A stretch of DNA of 64,000 nucleotides from Plantactinospora soyae (GCF_014874095.1 NZ_JADBEB010000001.1:7192001-7256000); one strand, 5' to 3'; shown: positions 26,490 to 35,328, counted from the first letter of the stretch. A program made the numbers and translations. Notes: a model not told the origin generated them from the sequence alone.

Positions 26490-27722
26490 GTGAGCAGAGC
26501 TGCCGAGATCTTCGTGCCGGCGCGTCTCGGGACAGGCTTTCGGTGGTTACTGGCGTCGTCATGGTCGACGAACCTGGGCGATGGTGTCGCCGCCGCAGCC
26601 GGTCCTCTGCTGGTCGCGTCGCTGACCCACGACCCGTTCCTGATCTCGCTGGCGGCCATGATGCGGTGGGCGCCGCCACTGGTGTTCGGCCTCTACGCCG
26701 GAGTGCTGGCCGACCGGCATGACCGCCGCTGGGTAGTGATGGCCGCGAATCTCGTCCGTGTCGCGGTGCTGTGCGTGCTGACCTTCACGTTGCTTACCGG
26801 CACCGTCGCGGTGACGGGTGCGCTGGTGGCGTTGGGGTTGCTCGCCACGGCCGAGGTCTTCGCGGACAACACCTCCACGACGCTGACGCCGATGCTGGTG
26901 CACCGCGACGACCTTGCGGTTGCCAACTCCCGCTTACAGGCCGGGTTCATCACCCTGAACCAACTGGCCGGCCCGTCGATCGGGGCCGCGCTGTTCGCCG
27001 CCGGGGTCGTGTGGGCGTTCGCGACCGAACTCGTCCTGGTCATCGCGGGCGTGATTCTGGTGTCGAAGGTCGTGCTACCCGCCCACGGCCGCGACGCATC
27101 GGATGTGCAGAGCGGCGTGTGGCGCGACATCGTTCTGGGCTTGCGGTGGGTGGTGCACAACCCGGCGGTCCGGACGCTGGTGCTGACCATTCTGATCTTC
27201 AACGTCACCTTCGGTGCGGCCTGGTCCGTGCTGGTGCTCTACGCCACGCAGCGCCTTGGCCTCGGTGCCATCGGGTTCGGCCTGCTCACCACGGTCTCGG
27301 CCGTCGGCGGCCTGCTCGGGATGGGACTCTACGGCTGGCTCACCCGACGGGTGAGTCTAGGTAACGTGATGCGTGTGGGGCTCATCATCGAGACCCTCAC
27401 CCACTTCGCCCTCGCCGTGACGACCTCGGCGTGGGCCGCGATGCTGATCTTCCTCATCTTCGGCGCTCACGCGTTCATCTGGCACACGACCTCGATCAGC
27501 ATCAGGCAGCGCGCCGTCCCCGCGCACCTGCAGGGCCGCGTCACCAGCGTGAACACCATCGGTGTGTACGGCGGCCTGGTGGTCGGTTCGGCCGTCGGCG
27601 GTGGCCTGGCCACCCACTACGGGGTCACGGCGCCATTCTGGTTCGCGTTCGCAGGTTCGGCCCTCTTCGTTGTCCTGCTCTGGCGGGAGTTGACCCGCAT
27701 CGTCCACGCCGAGGCGCCGTAG
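26490..27722 (+). CDS. MFS transporter (EntS/TMS-type exporter)
   Basis: 410 residues from GTG 26490. About twelve hydrophobic helices. The cytoplasmic loop 2-3 motif reads LYAGVLADRHDRRWVVMAAN, a variant of the MFS GxxxDRxGRR signature, and SRLQAGFITLNQLAGPSIGA matches the group that includes the enterobactin exporter EntS. Likely a proton-driven small-molecule or siderophore-like exporter, but the substrate is unknown. No biosynthetic cluster adjoins it and no divergent regulator is present. Confidence 0.9.
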   Translation: MSRAAEIFVPARLGTGFRWLLASSWSTNLGDGVAAAAGPLLVASLTHDPFLISLAAMMRWAPPLVFGLYAGVLADRHDRRWVVMAANLVRVAVLCVLTFTLLTGTVAVTGALVALGLLATAEVFADNTSTTLTPMLVHRDDLAVANSRLQAGFITLNQLAGPSIGAALFAAGVVWAFATELVLVIAGVILVSKVVLPAHGRDASDVQSGVWRDIVLGLRWVVHNPAVRTLVLTILIFNVTFGAAWSVLVLYATQRLGLGAIGFGLLTTVSAVGGLLGMGLYGWLTRRVSLGNVMRVGLIIETLTHFALAVTTSAWAAMLIFLIFGAHAFIWHTTSISIRQRAVPAHLQGRVTSVNTIGVYGGLVVGSAVGGGLATHYGVTAPFWFAFAGSALFVVLLWRELTRIVHAEAP

Positions 27723-27755
27723 GGAATCGTCCTTCCCTGGCCGCACCCCGACGCC

Positions 27756-28202
27756 TCAGGCGCAGCCCCAGTTTTCCTGAACCTGGATCGTGACCGGGAC
27801 GCTCTGCGTCTCCACCCCGTCCGATGCCGTCAGCTCCGGCTGGTATATCCCGAACGGTAGCGGCGGCAGGGTCATCGCGATCAGATTGAGCGCGGTGTGA
27901 CCGTCGCTCGATCCGGGTGGGATCGGCGTATGCGGCAGGCTTGTGGTCGTACCGGCCGGCAGTTTCCGCGCTCCGACCTCGATCGGCGTCGACCACTGCC
28001 CGTCGATGGTGATCCAGAAATATGTCCACCAGGATTCGCCGGCCGGGATGCAGATGCGCTGTCCGACGCTCGCCAGCTGCCAGGTTGCCGCCGACGTGCT
28101 GGTACCCGCCGCAGCGGCCGGCTGGCTGCCGATCAGCGCCAGCGTGAGTACGGTGATCAGCCCAAGCGCCAGCCGAGCGACGACGAAGGTCGATCGCAAC
28201 AT
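27756..28202 (-). CDS. Secreted hypothetical protein
   Basis: 148 residues from ATG 28202. A clear Sec signal peptide: MLRST start, hydrophobic core ARLALGLITVLTLALIGS, and an Ala-rich cleavage region ending near residue 32. The mature protein has Trp/Pro-rich beta-type segments (CIPAGESWWTYFWITIDGQW; PPLPFGIYQPELTASDG) and ends QVQENWGCA with a Cys pair (Cys in RICIPAG and near the terminus) that could form a disulfide. It resembles small secreted Streptomyces-type proteins of unknown role, possibly the DUF5980 group; I am not certain of that. Confidence 0.75.
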   Translation of the reverse strand: MLRSTFVVARLALGLITVLTLALIGSQPAAAAGTSTSAATWQLASVGQRICIPAGESWWTYFWITIDGQWSTPIEVGARKLPAGTTTSLPHTPIPPGSSDGHTALNLIAMTLPPLPFGIYQPELTASDGVETQSVPVTIQVQENWGCA

Positions 28203-28586
28203 CGAAGCCTCCCAAAGCTCGTTCGAGAGGCGGCTACCACCTGGAAATGTCTCACCCGAACCGCCGCCCCGAATACGACAGCCTACCGCGATTGTTTCAG
28301 AAAATTACCGGAAGTTGTCGACCCAGAACCTCAGCCACACATATCTGGCCGGGCATCCACGCATTGACAGCGGTCTTTGGCGGGCTCACGAGCCGATCGT
28401 CACCCTGAACTTCCGCTCTGGGCCCGGCCCCCGGGCTCCTCCCCCTGTGAGGGCGTGGGTGAGGGTGCGGCGACGCCCGGGGCGGGGCCTCGGTGGGCAG
28501 AGGGTGCCTGGCCATTGCCCGACGTGGCTCCGCTTGACCTTGACACAGTGACAAGGTCTTCACTGTTAGCCAAGGAGGTGGTCCCG
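28203..28586. other. Intergenic region with MerR-type promoter
   Basis: About 380 bases between divergent genes. The left part holds the promoter of the secreted protein. The right end contains the palindrome at 28536-28558 and a strong AAGGAGGTGG Shine-Dalgarno at 28572-28581. No other gene is supported. Confidence 0.55.
28536..28558 (+). promoter_or_regulatory. Palindromic MerR-type operator/promoter
   Basis: GACCTTG and CAAGGTC are perfect 7-base arms around a centre that is itself symmetric (CAC-a-GTG), giving a 23-base dyad. A TTGACC -35-like hexamer (28534-28539) overlaps the left arm. A -10-like element would fall just after the right arm with a long spacer of about 19, the hallmark of MerR-regulated promoters. 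The operon it precedes encodes a MerR protein, so autoregulation is likely. Confidence 0.75.
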
Positions 28587-29267
28587 ATGGCCATGCCGGA
28601 CGACGACACGAACACGTTGCGAGCGCTCCAGGGGCTGGGGCACAGCATGTCCTCGGTGCGGCTGAAGGCAGCGCTGGCGGTCGGCACGACCCCGAACCCG
28701 TGGTTCATCGACACGCTCATAGCACGATGCGCGATCGAGCCCGAGTTTCAGGTGCGCGAAGCGCTCACCTGGGCACTCACTCGCCACCCGTCATCAATGA
28801 CGGTCCCAAAGATCATCCATGAACTCCGCTCGGAGCGTGCGCAGGCACGGAGCCAGGCGTTGCACACGCTTTCCAAGATCGGAGATCGGCGAGCCTGGCC
28901 GGCGATCACACGGGCGCTGCTCGGCGACGCCGACGACGAGGTGGCGCGGAGCGCTTGGCGGGCGGCGGTCGTACTCGTGCCCGACGGCGAAAGATCCGAG
29001 TTGACCGCAGTCTTGGCGACGCAGCTCGGGCGCGGTGGGCGTGAGATGCAGTTGAGCCTCAGCCGGGCGCTGATCGCACTCGGTGAGGTGATCACCCCGA
29101 CTCTGCGTACCGCGATGACGGATCTCGACCCTCGCGTACGTCAGCATGCGATCGCCACGGAACGGCTGTTGCGCAACCCGGATGCCGGATTCGAGTTCGC
29201 GATCGAGGAGGCGAAGAAGATCGTCGCCCTCGGCGTGACCAGCCAGGAGAGTGACAGGCAGTGTTGA
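28587..29267 (+). CDS. HEAT-repeat protein
   Basis: 226 residues from ATG 28587, six bases after a strong AAGGAGGTGG. The whole protein is made of short helical pairs of the HEAT/PBS-lyase type (VREALTWALTRHPSSMTVPK, SQALHTLSKIGDRRAWPAIT, DDEVARSAWRAAVVLVP, DPRVRQHAIATERLL). No catalytic residues. It overlaps the start of the following MerR-HEAT gene by seven bases, so the two are co-translated and probably interact. A palindromic MerR-type promoter lies just upstream. Confidence 0.85.
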   Translation: MAMPDDDTNTLRALQGLGHSMSSVRLKAALAVGTTPNPWFIDTLIARCAIEPEFQVREALTWALTRHPSSMTVPKIIHELRSERAQARSQALHTLSKIGDRRAWPAITRALLGDADDEVARSAWRAAVVLVPDGERSELTAVLATQLGRGGREMQLSLSRALIALGEVITPTLRTAMTDLDPRVRQHAIATERLLRNPDAGFEFAIEEAKKIVALGVTSQESDRQC

Positions 29268-30265
29268 TCGGTGAGGTGGCACGACGCTCCGGAGTCAGCG
29301 CCCGCATGCTCAGACATTACGACTCGCTCGGCCTGGTGCGGCCGACGGGTCGTACCGAGGCGGGTTATCGAGAGTACTCCAGGGAGGACATCCGGCGAAT
29401 CTTCCATATCGAGAGCCTACGGTCATTGGGACTGTCACTGCGTGAAGTCGGGCAGGCGCTCGACAATCCCGAATTCGCGCCCTCGGAACTCGTCGACGAC
29501 CTCGTCGAGCGAACGCGAGAACGCATTGCGGGTGAGACGGAGCTGCTCGCGCGACTCCGTCGGATCGGTGCCGTGGGACCCGCCGACTGGGAGGACGTTC
29601 TCCGGATCGTGGCACTCCTTCAGGCACTGGGGTCGGAGAGCGTCGGGCAGCGCCAGCGCGCGGCCTTGTCCTCAGTCGAAGATGTTCCGGTGCCGGTGGA
29701 AGCTCTGGTCGAGGCAGCGTTGAACGAGACGGACCCGAACGTGGCCGGAGCCCTTCGATGGGCCCTGGCACGAACGGGCGATGGCGGATTGGCGCTGCTG
29801 GCAGAGGGCCTCGGCTCACCAGCGGCCGAGGTGCGGAAACGTGCCGTCGAGTCCATCGCCAGGATTCCGAACGGCGCGGCGACCGCACTGCTGCAGGAGT
29901 CGCTCACAGACCCCGACGTCCCGGTCCGCAGATCTGCGGCTCTGGCGCTCGGGGCACGCGGAGTAGCCGACGCGGTCCCGACGCTCGTCGAAATGGTCGT
30001 CGAGGGGACGAACGACGTCGACGCGGCCGACGCACTGACCGTGCTGGCGCGTGATTCCGCGTTGGCGGAACAGATAGCTACCAGGCTCGTTGCCTGCCTC
30101 GCCGACGGCACGATGGAATCGTCGGCACGTCGACGGCTGACACAGGCGCTCGCGGAGATCCCGGGGAACACGGCGTCACATGCCCTCGCAGATCTGTCCC
30201 ATGACGACGACCGAGCCGTTGCGCTTACTGCGACATACATCGCCAAGCTACGCAACGCACAATAG
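29261..30265 (+). CDS. MerR family regulator fused to HEAT repeats
   Basis: 334 residues from GTG 29261. Residues 1-70 are a MerR HTH-wing domain (LIGEVARRSGVSARMLRHYD, LGLVRPTGRTEAGYREYS, DIRRIFHIESLRSLGLSL). A dimerisation helix region (DDLVERTRERIAGETELLAR) follows to about residue 115. Instead of a small effector domain, about 200 residues of HEAT/PBS-lyase repeats follow (NVAGALRWALARTGDGGLAL; AEVRKRAVESIARIPNGAA; VPVRRSAALALGARGVADA). It should sense a protein or ligand through the helical scaffold. Preceded by a HEAT-only gene in the same operon. Confidence 0.88.
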   Translation: MLIGEVARRSGVSARMLRHYDSLGLVRPTGRTEAGYREYSREDIRRIFHIESLRSLGLSLREVGQALDNPEFAPSELVDDLVERTRERIAGETELLARLRRIGAVGPADWEDVLRIVALLQALGSESVGQRQRAALSSVEDVPVPVEALVEAALNETDPNVAGALRWALARTGDGGLALLAEGLGSPAAEVRKRAVESIARIPNGAATALLQESLTDPDVPVRRSAALALGARGVADAVPTLVEMVVEGTNDVDAADALTVLARDSALAEQIATRLVACLADGTMESSARRRLTQALAEIPGNTASHALADLSHDDDRAVALTATYIAKLRNAQ

Positions 30266-30397
30266 TGCATCTATCCCCGGGGGCTTCCACCCTGATCGCA
30301 CAGTGAGGTTCTGACGTGGCAGGAGCGAAAGTGCCGGTGCGAGGATCCCCGAGTGTCGCAGCCGCCGGGAGGATCCGGCGGTCCGGCTCGAAGCGTG

Positions 30398-31579
30398 TCA
30401 GGCGATGAACCGTACCTCCGGGAAGGCCGGGTTCGGGCCGTCCAGTAGGCGCCCCCGACCGCGTAGGTGCAGGTCGAAGAACGCGAGCGGGTACGCCTGC
30501 TGGATCCGTACCGCCCGGACCGGGTCGAGGGTGCCGATAAGGTCGGCGAGTTCCTCGTCGCTCATCCCGGTGATGGTCGCCAGTTGCGGGTACAGCCACT
30601 GGTGGTCGATGTAGGACGAGTGGGCGGCGCCGTCGGCGTGCACGTTGAGCCGCCATCCGTGCAGGTAGTAGGACCAGATCTCATCGACGCTCGGCTCGGC
30701 GGCCCGGTTGTACTCGGCGGTCATCAGCATGAACGGCCGGTCGATGTCGCCGACCGGTGGGTTCGACTGCATCGGGCCGTCGAAGCTGAGCCCGGCCCGG
30801 ACGCGCCGGTCCTGGGTCATCACGAGAGCGGTCGCGGTCGCGCCCTTCGACCAGCCGAACATGCCGATACGACGCAGGTCGAGCGCGGCGCCCAGGCCGA
30901 TGGGCAGTCGGCGGCGCCCGGCGTCGGGGTTGCGGCCGGCGGCGAGGTCTTCGATGCAATCGAGGACGAACCGGATGTCGTGGGTGGAGTCCCACGGTGT
31001 GAACGACAGGTCGAGGGGGACGGTGAGCCGGCCGTCGGGGAACTCGCTGAACCCGTCGTACGTGTGATCCACCGTGACCACGACGTAGCCGTGACTGGCG
31101 AGTTCCTGGACCACGATGGTGGCCTCGGCACGGTTACTGTCGTTGCCGTGGGAGTAGACGATCACGGGCAGCCGTCCGGGTGTCCGCAGTACCGGCGCTC
31201 CCAGGTGGCCGGCCGTGAGGGGTGCCGCCACGGCGTCGGCGTCGAACCCGGCGGACGCGAGCAGCGCGCGCATCGGCGCGGCGGGCAGCCACGGCGCAAC
31301 CGGGTGACGCCGGGCGTCGTGGGTGGCGGGGTACCAGACGCCGGCCATCAGTTCGCGGTAGTGCCCGGGGCCGGCGACGGGATCCGGACGGGATCTGTCG
31401 ACGAGGTGCAGCGACACGGTGCCGACCCGGTGCGGCCCGGTGGGTGGGGGCAGGGTGAGCCGGGCCGGGCCGGGCGACGCCGGGGCCGCCCACCCGCGGC
31501 CGGCGCCGGCGAGCGGTACGGCGACCCCGCTGGCGAGTGCGGCCGCGAGCAGGTGTCGGCGGGTCAGTGCGGTGGTCAT
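30398..31579 (-). CDS. Tat-exported alpha/beta hydrolase (PAF-acetylhydrolase-like)
   Basis: 393 residues from ATG 31579, with GGGAGG upstream. The N-terminus is a Tat signal (TRRHLLAAALASGVAVPL, cleavage near GWAAPA). The mature part begins VGTVSLHLVDRSRPDP, as in bacterial platelet-activating-factor-acetylhydrolase-like esterases. The oxyanion strand is LPVIVYSHGND, the nucleophile Ser is in IGMFGWSKGATAT, and a late His lies in HADGAAHSSY. Likely secreted lipase or esterase. Its ATG overlaps the stop of the winged-helix regulator (ATGA); third gene of a compact operon. Confidence 0.88.
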   Translation of the reverse strand: MTTALTRRHLLAAALASGVAVPLAGAGRGWAAPASPGPARLTLPPPTGPHRVGTVSLHLVDRSRPDPVAGPGHYRELMAGVWYPATHDARRHPVAPWLPAAPMRALLASAGFDADAVAAPLTAGHLGAPVLRTPGRLPVIVYSHGNDSNRAEATIVVQELASHGYVVVTVDHTYDGFSEFPDGRLTVPLDLSFTPWDSTHDIRFVLDCIEDLAAGRNPDAGRRRLPIGLGAALDLRRIGMFGWSKGATATALVMTQDRRVRAGLSFDGPMQSNPPVGDIDRPFMLMTAEYNRAAEPSVDEIWSYYLHGWRLNVHADGAAHSSYIDHQWLYPQLATITGMSDEELADLIGTLDPVRAVRIQQAYPLAFFDLHLRGRGRLLDGPNPAFPEVRFIA

Positions 31580-31938
31580 CGGTCCTCCCGGGTGTCGGTG
31601 GTCTCGACCCGCGCGATGAGCAGCTTCAGCCGTTCGATCTCTTCGGCGAGCGCGGTGTTGCCGGCGGCGGTGAGCGTGATCCAGGTACGGCCGCGCCGGC
31701 CTTCGTAGCCCTTCTCGATCTCGATCAGAGCGGCCTCCTCGAGCACGCTCAGGTGTTTGGAGAGGTTGCCGCCGGTCAGTTCCAGTTGGGTGCGTAGGTA
31801 GCCGAACTCGACCCGGCGGGCCTCGTGCGCGATGGTGAGGATGCCCAATCTGACCCGCTGGTGCACCACGTCGTCCAGGCCGTTGGCCGGATGGGTGGAC
31901 GGCACGTTCGGGTGGGGGATGTCGGCCTCGGTGGTCAC
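31576..31938 (-). CDS. Winged-helix transcriptional regulator (ArsR/MarR-like)
   Basis: 120 residues from GTG 31938. Core winged helix: DVVHQRVRLGILTIAHEARR, then LRTQLELTGGNLSKHLSVLE (recognition helix) and a wing GYEGRRGRTWITLTAAGN, ending in a coiled dimerisation helix EEIERLKLLIARVE. This compact type usually controls the operon it sits in. Both ends overlap neighbours (GTGA with the membrane protein, ATGA with the hydrolase). A perfect 11-7-11 palindrome at the operon start is the likely binding site. Confidence 0.88.
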   Translation of the reverse strand: MTTEADIPHPNVPSTHPANGLDDVVHQRVRLGILTIAHEARRVEFGYLRTQLELTGGNLSKHLSVLEEAALIEIEKGYEGRRGRTWITLTAAGNTALAEEIERLKLLIARVETTDTREDR

Positions 31939-32651
31939 CGCTGCCACCGGCGGGCCACCGCGAAACCAACCGCGCCCAGCAGCAGCGCGGCGCCGCCGAT
32001 GGCCTGCGGCAGCAGCAGGTCCGGGTGGTGTCCCAGGAAGCGGGGAATTCTGAAGGTGTCGATCGGCACCAGCACCAGCGCCAGATATCCGAGGGTGAAC
32101 AGCAGCAGCGCGACGTGCCGCTCCAGCCAGGCCAGCACCAGCAGCGCCACCCCGATCGTGCCCACCGGCGCGACCAGGCGGTCCAGCAGCATCACCCAGG
32201 ACGGCAACGGTTCGGTCGGCGGCGCGGTCGGCAGCGGCTGGCTCTGCCAGTACACGAACGCCAGCAGCCAAACGACGGCGGACAGGACCGCCAGCGCGAC
32301 CCCGGTGAGCACGTACGGCAGCACCCGAGCGCCCAGCCCTCGCGCCCGGGTGACCCGCACGGCGTACAGGGCGATCGCCGTGTACGCCAGCAGCAGCGCC
32401 GGCAGCCAGTAGAACCCCCTGCTCAGACCCCGGAGGCGGCACGCCCCGCTGCCGCCCTCGGCGAACGCGCGCCCGCAGTCGGCGTAGAGGAAGAGCCAGC
32501 CGACCGGGATCGCCACCAACGCCACCACGGCCAACACCAGCAGCGCGACCCAGGTCACCCGCTGGTCGAGCCGCACCCGGTGGGCGAGGGTACGCACATC
32601 GGAGAGCAGCCGCCGGGGATCACTGTCGGCGGGTATTGAGTCAGTAGTCAT
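31935..32651 (-). CDS. Multi-pass membrane protein, first gene of a three-gene operon
   Basis: 238 residues from ATG 32651. About six hydrophobic helices: VTWVALLVLAVVALVAIPVG, GFYWLPALLLAYTAIALYAV, VLPYVLTGVALAVLSAVVWL, LLDRLVAPVGTIGVALLVLA, HVALLLFTLGYLALVLVP and AIGGAALLLGAVGFAVA. No transport or enzyme motif is recognised. Two Cys residues (YADCGRAFAEGGSGACRLRG) lie in the first outside loop and could pair. The start codon is one base from a perfect palindrome, so transcripts are probably short-leadered or leaderless and controlled by the downstream regulator. Confidence 0.8.
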   Translation of the reverse strand: MTTDSIPADSDPRRLLSDVRTLAHRVRLDQRVTWVALLVLAVVALVAIPVGWLFLYADCGRAFAEGGSGACRLRGLSRGFYWLPALLLAYTAIALYAVRVTRARGLGARVLPYVLTGVALAVLSAVVWLLAFVYWQSQPLPTAPPTEPLPSWVMLLDRLVAPVGTIGVALLVLAWLERHVALLLFTLGYLALVLVPIDTFRIPRFLGHHPDLLLPQAIGGAALLLGAVGFAVARRWQR

Positions 32652-32652
32652 G

Positions 32653-32681
32653 CCAATAGGTTTCCATAGCAAACCTATTGG
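32653..32681. promoter_or_regulatory. Perfect 11-7-11 palindromic operator
   Basis: CCAATAGGTTT and AAACCTATTGG flank a seven-base spacer, immediately upstream of the membrane-protein start at 32651. It is A/T-rich against a 70% GC background. It is the only strong dyad in the area and should be the target of the winged-helix regulator encoded second in the operon. Confidence 0.8.
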
Positions 32682-32751
32682 CGCCAGTAACAACTTCGCC
32701 ACGAGGGCGTGCAGGACATCCGGGGGGCCACCCCGGCTAGGACAATAAGGA

Positions 32752-33309
32752 CTAACCGTCCAGGGATCTCAACGATGCGTCCAGTCTCCGCAGTAGCTCT
32801 CCCGCACGGCCGCCACCACTCGGGGCGTACGGGTAACGCATCAGAACGCCCACCACGGTGGGATCTGCCAGACCTCTTGCCCTCTCGATGTAGTCGGCGC
32901 CAACGTTGCGGTCGTCACCGGCATCGAGCTCGAAGGCTCGAGCCGCGTGGGCGGCCGAGCCGAGGATGTGCAGGACCTGGGTCGCCTTCGCCAAGGGGTG
33001 CAGGAACGCCGCACTGGCCGCAGCAACGGCCGCCCGCGCAGCGTCGCTCGCGGCGGCCTGTCCCGCATCGCGCGTCTCCTGATACGCCCGGTGCGCCGCC
33101 CACGCGCCGTCACGGATCGCCTTGCTCCGCTTGGCTCCATCCACGAACACCTGCGCGGCGTCGATCGCGGCCCGTGGGCGCCGATCATCAGGACGTACCC
33201 GTTCGAAGATCGCCAATGCGGGCCTCGCGCACGCCACCGCGTAACCGGCGACGGCCCGGAGTTCGGGCACGCTGAGTTCGATCGTCAGCTTGTCGTCAGC
33301 TGCTGCCAT
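32752..33309 (-). CDS. Putative immunity protein, Imm-5-like
   Basis: 185 residues from ATG 33309 (a TTG 21 bases upstream is less likely). An Ala-rich all-helical protein with the family blocks LSVPELRAVAGYAVACARPA, LAIFERVRPDDRRPRAAIDA, DGAWAAHRAYQETRDAG and HPLAKATQVLHILGSAAHAA then RAFE, and a Gly-rich RYPYAPSGGGRAGELLRRLD end. These match proteins annotated as putative immunity proteins (Imm-5-like), proposed to neutralise polymorphic toxins. No toxin or secretion gene is nearby, so it is an orphan here. The functional label rests on family annotation, not on anything visible. Confidence 0.7.
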   Translation of the reverse strand: MAAADDKLTIELSVPELRAVAGYAVACARPALAIFERVRPDDRRPRAAIDAAQVFVDGAKRSKAIRDGAWAAHRAYQETRDAGQAAASDAARAAVAAASAAFLHPLAKATQVLHILGSAAHAARAFELDAGDDRNVGADYIERARGLADPTVVGVLMRYPYAPSGGGRAGELLRRLDASLRSLDG

Positions 33310-33496
33310 GCTGTCAACGGTATCGTTCAACTGCCGGTTTAAACTCTGCCGAGAGATTGGCCGGGAATCGAGGCGAAACCCTCAACACGTGGGGCGGCAC
33401 AGGCGGACTGAGCCGGCATGCGAGACCCGGACTACCCACCCGGACGATGAGTGGATCGCGCTCGACGAGGACGAGCTCAGATGCGCTCTCGCCGGG

Positions 33497-34459
33497 TCAG
33501 CTGCGGACCCACCGGTGGTAGGCGTCCAGGTCGACGTTGCTGCCGCAGATGATGGTGACCACGTGGCGGCCGGCGAAGCGGTCGGGGTCTTCCAGGATGG
33601 CCGCGACGCCGAGCGCCGCTGAGGGTTCGACGACCAGGCCGGCGCGCTCCAGGAGCATTCGCATGCCCGCGACGATCGATGCCTCGCGGACCAGGACGGC
33701 GTCGTCGGCGACCGCGAGGAGGTCGTCCAGGACCGCGCGGATGGGGTACCGGCCGGCGACGCCGTCGGCGATGGTGCTGGTCGAGTCGGTGGTGACGACC
33801 CGGCGCTGGTGCCAGGAACGGGTCATCGCGGGTGCGCCGGCGGGCTGCACGCAGATCACCTCGACGCCGGGCGCCAGGGTCTTCAGGACATGGCCCACAC
33901 CGGTGGCCATGGCACCGCCCCCCAGGGCGATCAAGACGGCGTCGAAGGACGGTGTCCGGTCCGCCAGTTCCAGTCCGATGGTCGCCGCGCCCTCGCAGGT
34001 TTCGATGTCCAGGCTGTCCTCGACCAGCCGGACGCCGCGCTGTTGCGCGATACCCGCCGCCCGCTCGCGGGCGGCCTCGAAGTCGCCGTCGACCAATTCC
34101 AACTCCGCACCCAACGCGCGGATCCGATCGAGCTTGGCAGCCGGCGCCCAGCGCGATGCCACGACCGTCACGTCGAGGCCACGGCGGCGACCCGACCAAC
34201 CCAGCGCCTGGCCGAGGTTACCGGCGCTGGCGCACACCACGCCCACCCGGCCCTGGTCGGCCAGCAGGCCGGTGACAAGCTCGGTGCCGCGGGCCTTGAA
34301 ACTGCGCACCGGGTTCGCCGTTTCCAGCTTGATACTCACCGCGCAGCCAAGCTGGCGCCCCAACGCGTCGCACTCGTACAGCGGAGTATCCAGAAAGATC
34401 GGGTCGATCGCCCGGCGGGCGACGCGAATCCGGTCAAGATCGAGGCGCGTCGTGAGCAT
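33497..34459 (-). CDS. Threonine/serine dehydratase-like PLP enzyme
   Basis: 320 residues from ATG 34459. Fold-type II PLP enzyme: the Schiff-base Lys is in PVRSFKARG (about residue 54), the substrate loop in VCASAGNLGQALG (about 77-89), and the phosphate-binding Gly loop in LIALGGGAMATGVG. Likely deaminates a hydroxyamino acid to a 2-keto acid. There is no C-terminal ACT regulatory domain, so it is of the catabolic or small-molecule type. Single gene; divergent from a methyltransferase about 150 bases away. Confidence 0.9.
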   Translation of the reverse strand: MLTTRLDLDRIRVARRAIDPIFLDTPLYECDALGRQLGCAVSIKLETANPVRSFKARGTELVTGLLADQGRVGVVCASAGNLGQALGWSGRRRGLDVTVVASRWAPAAKLDRIRALGAELELVDGDFEAARERAAGIAQQRGVRLVEDSLDIETCEGAATIGLELADRTPSFDAVLIALGGGAMATGVGHVLKTLAPGVEVICVQPAGAPAMTRSWHQRRVVTTDSTSTIADGVAGRYPIRAVLDDLLAVADDAVLVREASIVAGMRMLLERAGLVVEPSAALGVAAILEDPDRFAGRHVVTIICGSNVDLDAYHRWVRS

Positions 34460-34605
34460 CGTCAGCCAACATACCGCCCGGCGGCGTCGCCTTTGACCGT
34501 ACGGCGGGTACCCGGATCCTCGACCTGCGGGTCAGGGGCGCCTGCCCGTGTACTTGTTGCTTCGCCCGGCCGGCAGGGCTGCCCGCCGACGGGTACCCTC
34601 GGCCG

Positions 34606-35328
34606 GTGTTCTCGCCTCAAGGCCCGTCTTTGGGTGAACTCTGCATCCAGGCACTGTCCTCGGTCGAGCGCGGTTACGACCTCCTGGCTCCGAAGTTCGA
34701 CCACACGCCCTTCCGCACCCCGCAGAGCATTCTCGACGCGACCGCCCACACCCTGGCCGAACTCGGACCGTTCCGCCATGGGCTGGACGTCTGCTGCGGC
34801 ACCGGCGCCGGCATGCTGGTTCTCGGGTCGCTGTGCCAAGGACGGATCACGGGCGTCGACTTCAGTGCCGGCATGCTCGCGCAGGCACGCGGCGCGCACC
34901 CGGACGCCACCTGGGTACGGGCCGACGCCCGGGCCCTCCCACTCGCCGAGGACTTCGACCTCGCGGTCACCTTCGGAGCGCTCGGGCACTTCCTGCCCAC
35001 CGAACGACCCGCCCTCTTCGAGGGGGTGTACCGCGCGCTGCGCCCCGGCGGGCTCTTCGCCTTTCCGATCGGCACGCCGCCGCCCCGTACCTCGGTCTCG
35101 CACTGGGCGGCGCTCGGATTCGACCTGGCCATGCGGGTACGCAACGCCGTGTGGCGTCCGCCATTCGTCATGTACTACCGCACCACCTCGCTGTCCGCAG
35201 TCCAGGACGACCTGACGGCGGCCGGCTTCACCACGACGGCCGTCGCCCTGACCCTCCCGGGCGGGCAGGGCGACGGCAGCCCAGGGTGCCAACTCATCCT
35301 CGCGGGTAAGCCGGCAGCCCCGCACTGA
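34606..35328 (+). CDS. Class I SAM-dependent methyltransferase
   Basis: 240 residues from GTG 34606. SAM-binding motif I is HGLDVCCGTGAGMLVLG (about residues 60-76), followed by the acidic ribose ligand region ITGVDFSAGMLAQAR and motif II-like DLAVTFGALGHFLP. The N-terminal YDLLAPKFDHTPFRTP looks like a cap helix. Substrate not predictable. The gene is divergent from the dehydratase and convergent with the VKOR gene; no operon partner. Confidence 0.9.
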   Translation: MFSPQGPSLGELCIQALSSVERGYDLLAPKFDHTPFRTPQSILDATAHTLAELGPFRHGLDVCCGTGAGMLVLGSLCQGRITGVDFSAGMLAQARGAHPDATWVRADARALPLAEDFDLAVTFGALGHFLPTERPALFEGVYRALRPGGLFAFPIGTPPPRTSVSHWAALGFDLAMRVRNAVWRPPFVMYYRTTSLSAVQDDLTAAGFTTTAVALTLPGGQGDGSPGCQLILAGKPAAPH

